64,000 nucleotides of DNA, taken from NCBI GenBank assembly GCA_013399895.1, contig VXBA01002843.1, positions 1,433,867 to 1,497,866 of the forward strand. The letters run 5' to 3'. This document shows positions 62,253 to 64,000 of the stretch, one piece after another. The translations under genes and the position numbers were made by a program. Every line of letters starts with the position of its first letter. The stretch's first letter is position 1. Below the pieces are notes generated by a model, which worked only from the letters and a program-made list of their open reading frames with translations, was not told the DNA's origin and did no database searches. This DNA is from Serilophus lunatus (lineage: Eukaryota > Chordata > Aves > Passeriformes > Eurylaimidae).

Positions 62253-64000
62253 CTGGAAAACAAGAGAAGGTGGTAACTGCCGCGCAGTTCTCAGCAGTTT
62301 TCCCCAAATGTGTTTTTTTCAGAGTGGCTGCCATTCCTGGTCAGAGGATAAACACCCAGCTCAGGCAGCAGCACTTCATAGCGAGACTCAGCAACTAGAA
62401 AAGCCCAAGAAATCAACCTTGAGAGAGGTAGCCTGCATCACATTGCATGGTGGCATCAGCTCAGCAGCACAGAACTGCAGTGAGCTGAGGCAACCTGACT
62501 GCTGCACAGCCATGAGGGTGAGCAGTGGAAACTCTTCCTTATGCAATGTGGAGTTCCATGACCCAGCCAGCAAAGACAACCTCTGAGGTAGCCTCAGTCA
62601 CTTTGAGTGGAGAAGACAAGCTGGAAGCACTTGCTGCTGCCTCCTGAGCACCGATAAGCAAGTGACTCTGGCCAGGTGCATCACTGCCAAAATCAACTCT
62701 GAACTGGGGTGAACAAAGACCTGGCAGGTCCCTAAACATTAGGCACTCAGTTATTGGTCTCCCTGACTCGCTTCCATCTCCTATGTTCACAAGCTCTTCA
62801 CTGTCACCAGCTGCTTCCCTTCCGGCTCTGATCCTCCACCAGGTCTAACAGGATCTCTGCTCTCCCCAGGTCCCTGTAACAGAGTTGGCATGGGGCAATC
62901 CTGCTGCTTGCTGGAGAATTCCACTGCTGGAAAAATACTCTGACAGTCCTGTGATGTTTGCTAAACAATGGCAGATTTCAGGATATGATCTGCAGTTGAA
63001 AATTCCTGTTAACAGCTGTGCATCATTAAAACACCCTGCCAGCCTTCCTCGAGTCAGAAAAGGGAAGATGAGCAACCTGTGAAGTTCCAGCCTTTGCCTG
63101 CAGCTCCCTCTCACTCGCTAACCCAGAAGGGTGCAAGGTTTCATCATCCAGCAGACCTACAAATGACAGCCTATACTTTTTCCTACACAATGACAATCAG
63201 TGCTGAAGTACTAGACAAAAACCTAAATTTATCTACCAGTCTGTGTCCCTTGTTTGAGAAATAGCAGTTGTTAAAGAAGATAAATTCGATCTTGAATGAA
63301 ATATGCATCCCTCTGCACTGCTTGTCTAATAAGAAACTCTCAAGGTAAAACAAGGACGTCCTTATAGCTACAGTCCTCACAGCAAATCATTTCCTTTCCT
63401 TGGCCATTTACTCAGGTAAAAGTCAGACCACAAAGGACAGTTCATCTCTGATCACCAAATCCAGGTATTAGGATCTCAGGGAAATATTCAGAAGTGAGAT
63501 TCTTTAAAGATGATGCTTCTTTGAGTTTTAAGGCTCCTTTGCATCACATTTCTCAACTCAGTTGCAAAGACAAAGCATCCTAATGTTCACTATGCCCAGG
63601 CAGAATTTTCTGTTCCATTCCCAGGCTTAATCTTTTAGTCTAGGTCACTCTCCACCTCCTGTGCTGTCACTTGCAGATCAGGGGAAATAGAACAATTGTG
63701 AACCCAAACTTCCTCATTTCTTGATGATTTTACTCCACAACATGGAACTAAAAAGCACCAGATTCCTAGAGCTGGGGTGTCAACTTTAGATATCTCACAT
63801 TCATGGCTCACAACTTGAACATCCTACACTCTTGTGGGTACCAGTTCCCCAGTCACTTCCACCTTTGGAAAGCCCACACAGAGCTCACACAGGAGAAGTC
63901 AGCTCCACTCCCCAGCTGCACAGCCCCCAGCTCTCTGCATTGACACACAGCTGCTGCTGGTACCAACTTGGGGCAAACAGGATTCTCCTGCCACCAAAGC
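62253..64000 (-). other. PACS2: PACS2 intron (partial)
   Basis: From the acceptor of the preceding exon to the right edge I recognise no further PACS2 exon and no repeat family. The upstream exons must lie beyond the window. Confidence 0.75.

Overview
The window is vertebrate nuclear DNA, most likely from a bird. Coding sequence is sparse and split into short exons with canonical GT-AG splice sites, introns run from 168 bases to more than 14 kb, and the recognisable interspersed repeats are all CR1-type LINE fragments, the dominant repeat of avian genomes. All supported genes lie on the minus strand.

Two genes are recognisable, both incomplete. (1) MTA1 (metastasis-associated protein 1, a subunit of the NuRD chromatin-remodelling and deacetylase complex) fills about 1-51,090. 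I can place twelve coding exons, every one with consistent splice phases. They run from the second coding exon (36,005-36,072) to the exon carrying the second half of the GATA-type zinc finger (163-314). The exons for the C-terminal region lie beyond the left edge. The tiny first coding exon is not in readable sequence and almost certainly falls in the 475-base N gap (50,615-51,089), next to a GC-rich, G-quadruplex-prone promoter flank. (2) The last three coding exons of PACS2 (phosphofurin acidic cluster sorting protein 2) lie at 59,983-62,252, with a 3' UTR ending near a polyadenylation signal at 59,161-59,166.

Layout from right to left, the direction of transcription: PACS2 intron and last exons (64,000-59,983); PACS2 3' UTR (59,982 to about 59,140); about 8 kb of intergenic DNA with no recognisable protein gene but with an orphan polyadenylation signal (54,896-54,901), a CA-rich degenerate minisatellite (about 51,230-52,020) and the MTA1 promoter flank; the gap; MTA1 intron 1 (about 14.5 kb); then the BAH, ELM2, SANT and zinc-finger exons of MTA1. 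The head-to-tail order PACS2 then MTA1 matches the human 14q32.33 arrangement as I know it, which supports both gene calls.

I found no bacterial-type system, CRISPR array, virus or unfamiliar gene cluster. The points most worth checking are the missing first exon in the gap, the apparent direct joining of MTA1 exons where mammals insert a linker exon, a candidate frame-shifting cassette exon in that same intron, the structure-forming DNA at the promoter, and the orphan polyadenylation signal. Most long open frames in the window are chance or low-complexity frames and are not annotated as genes.
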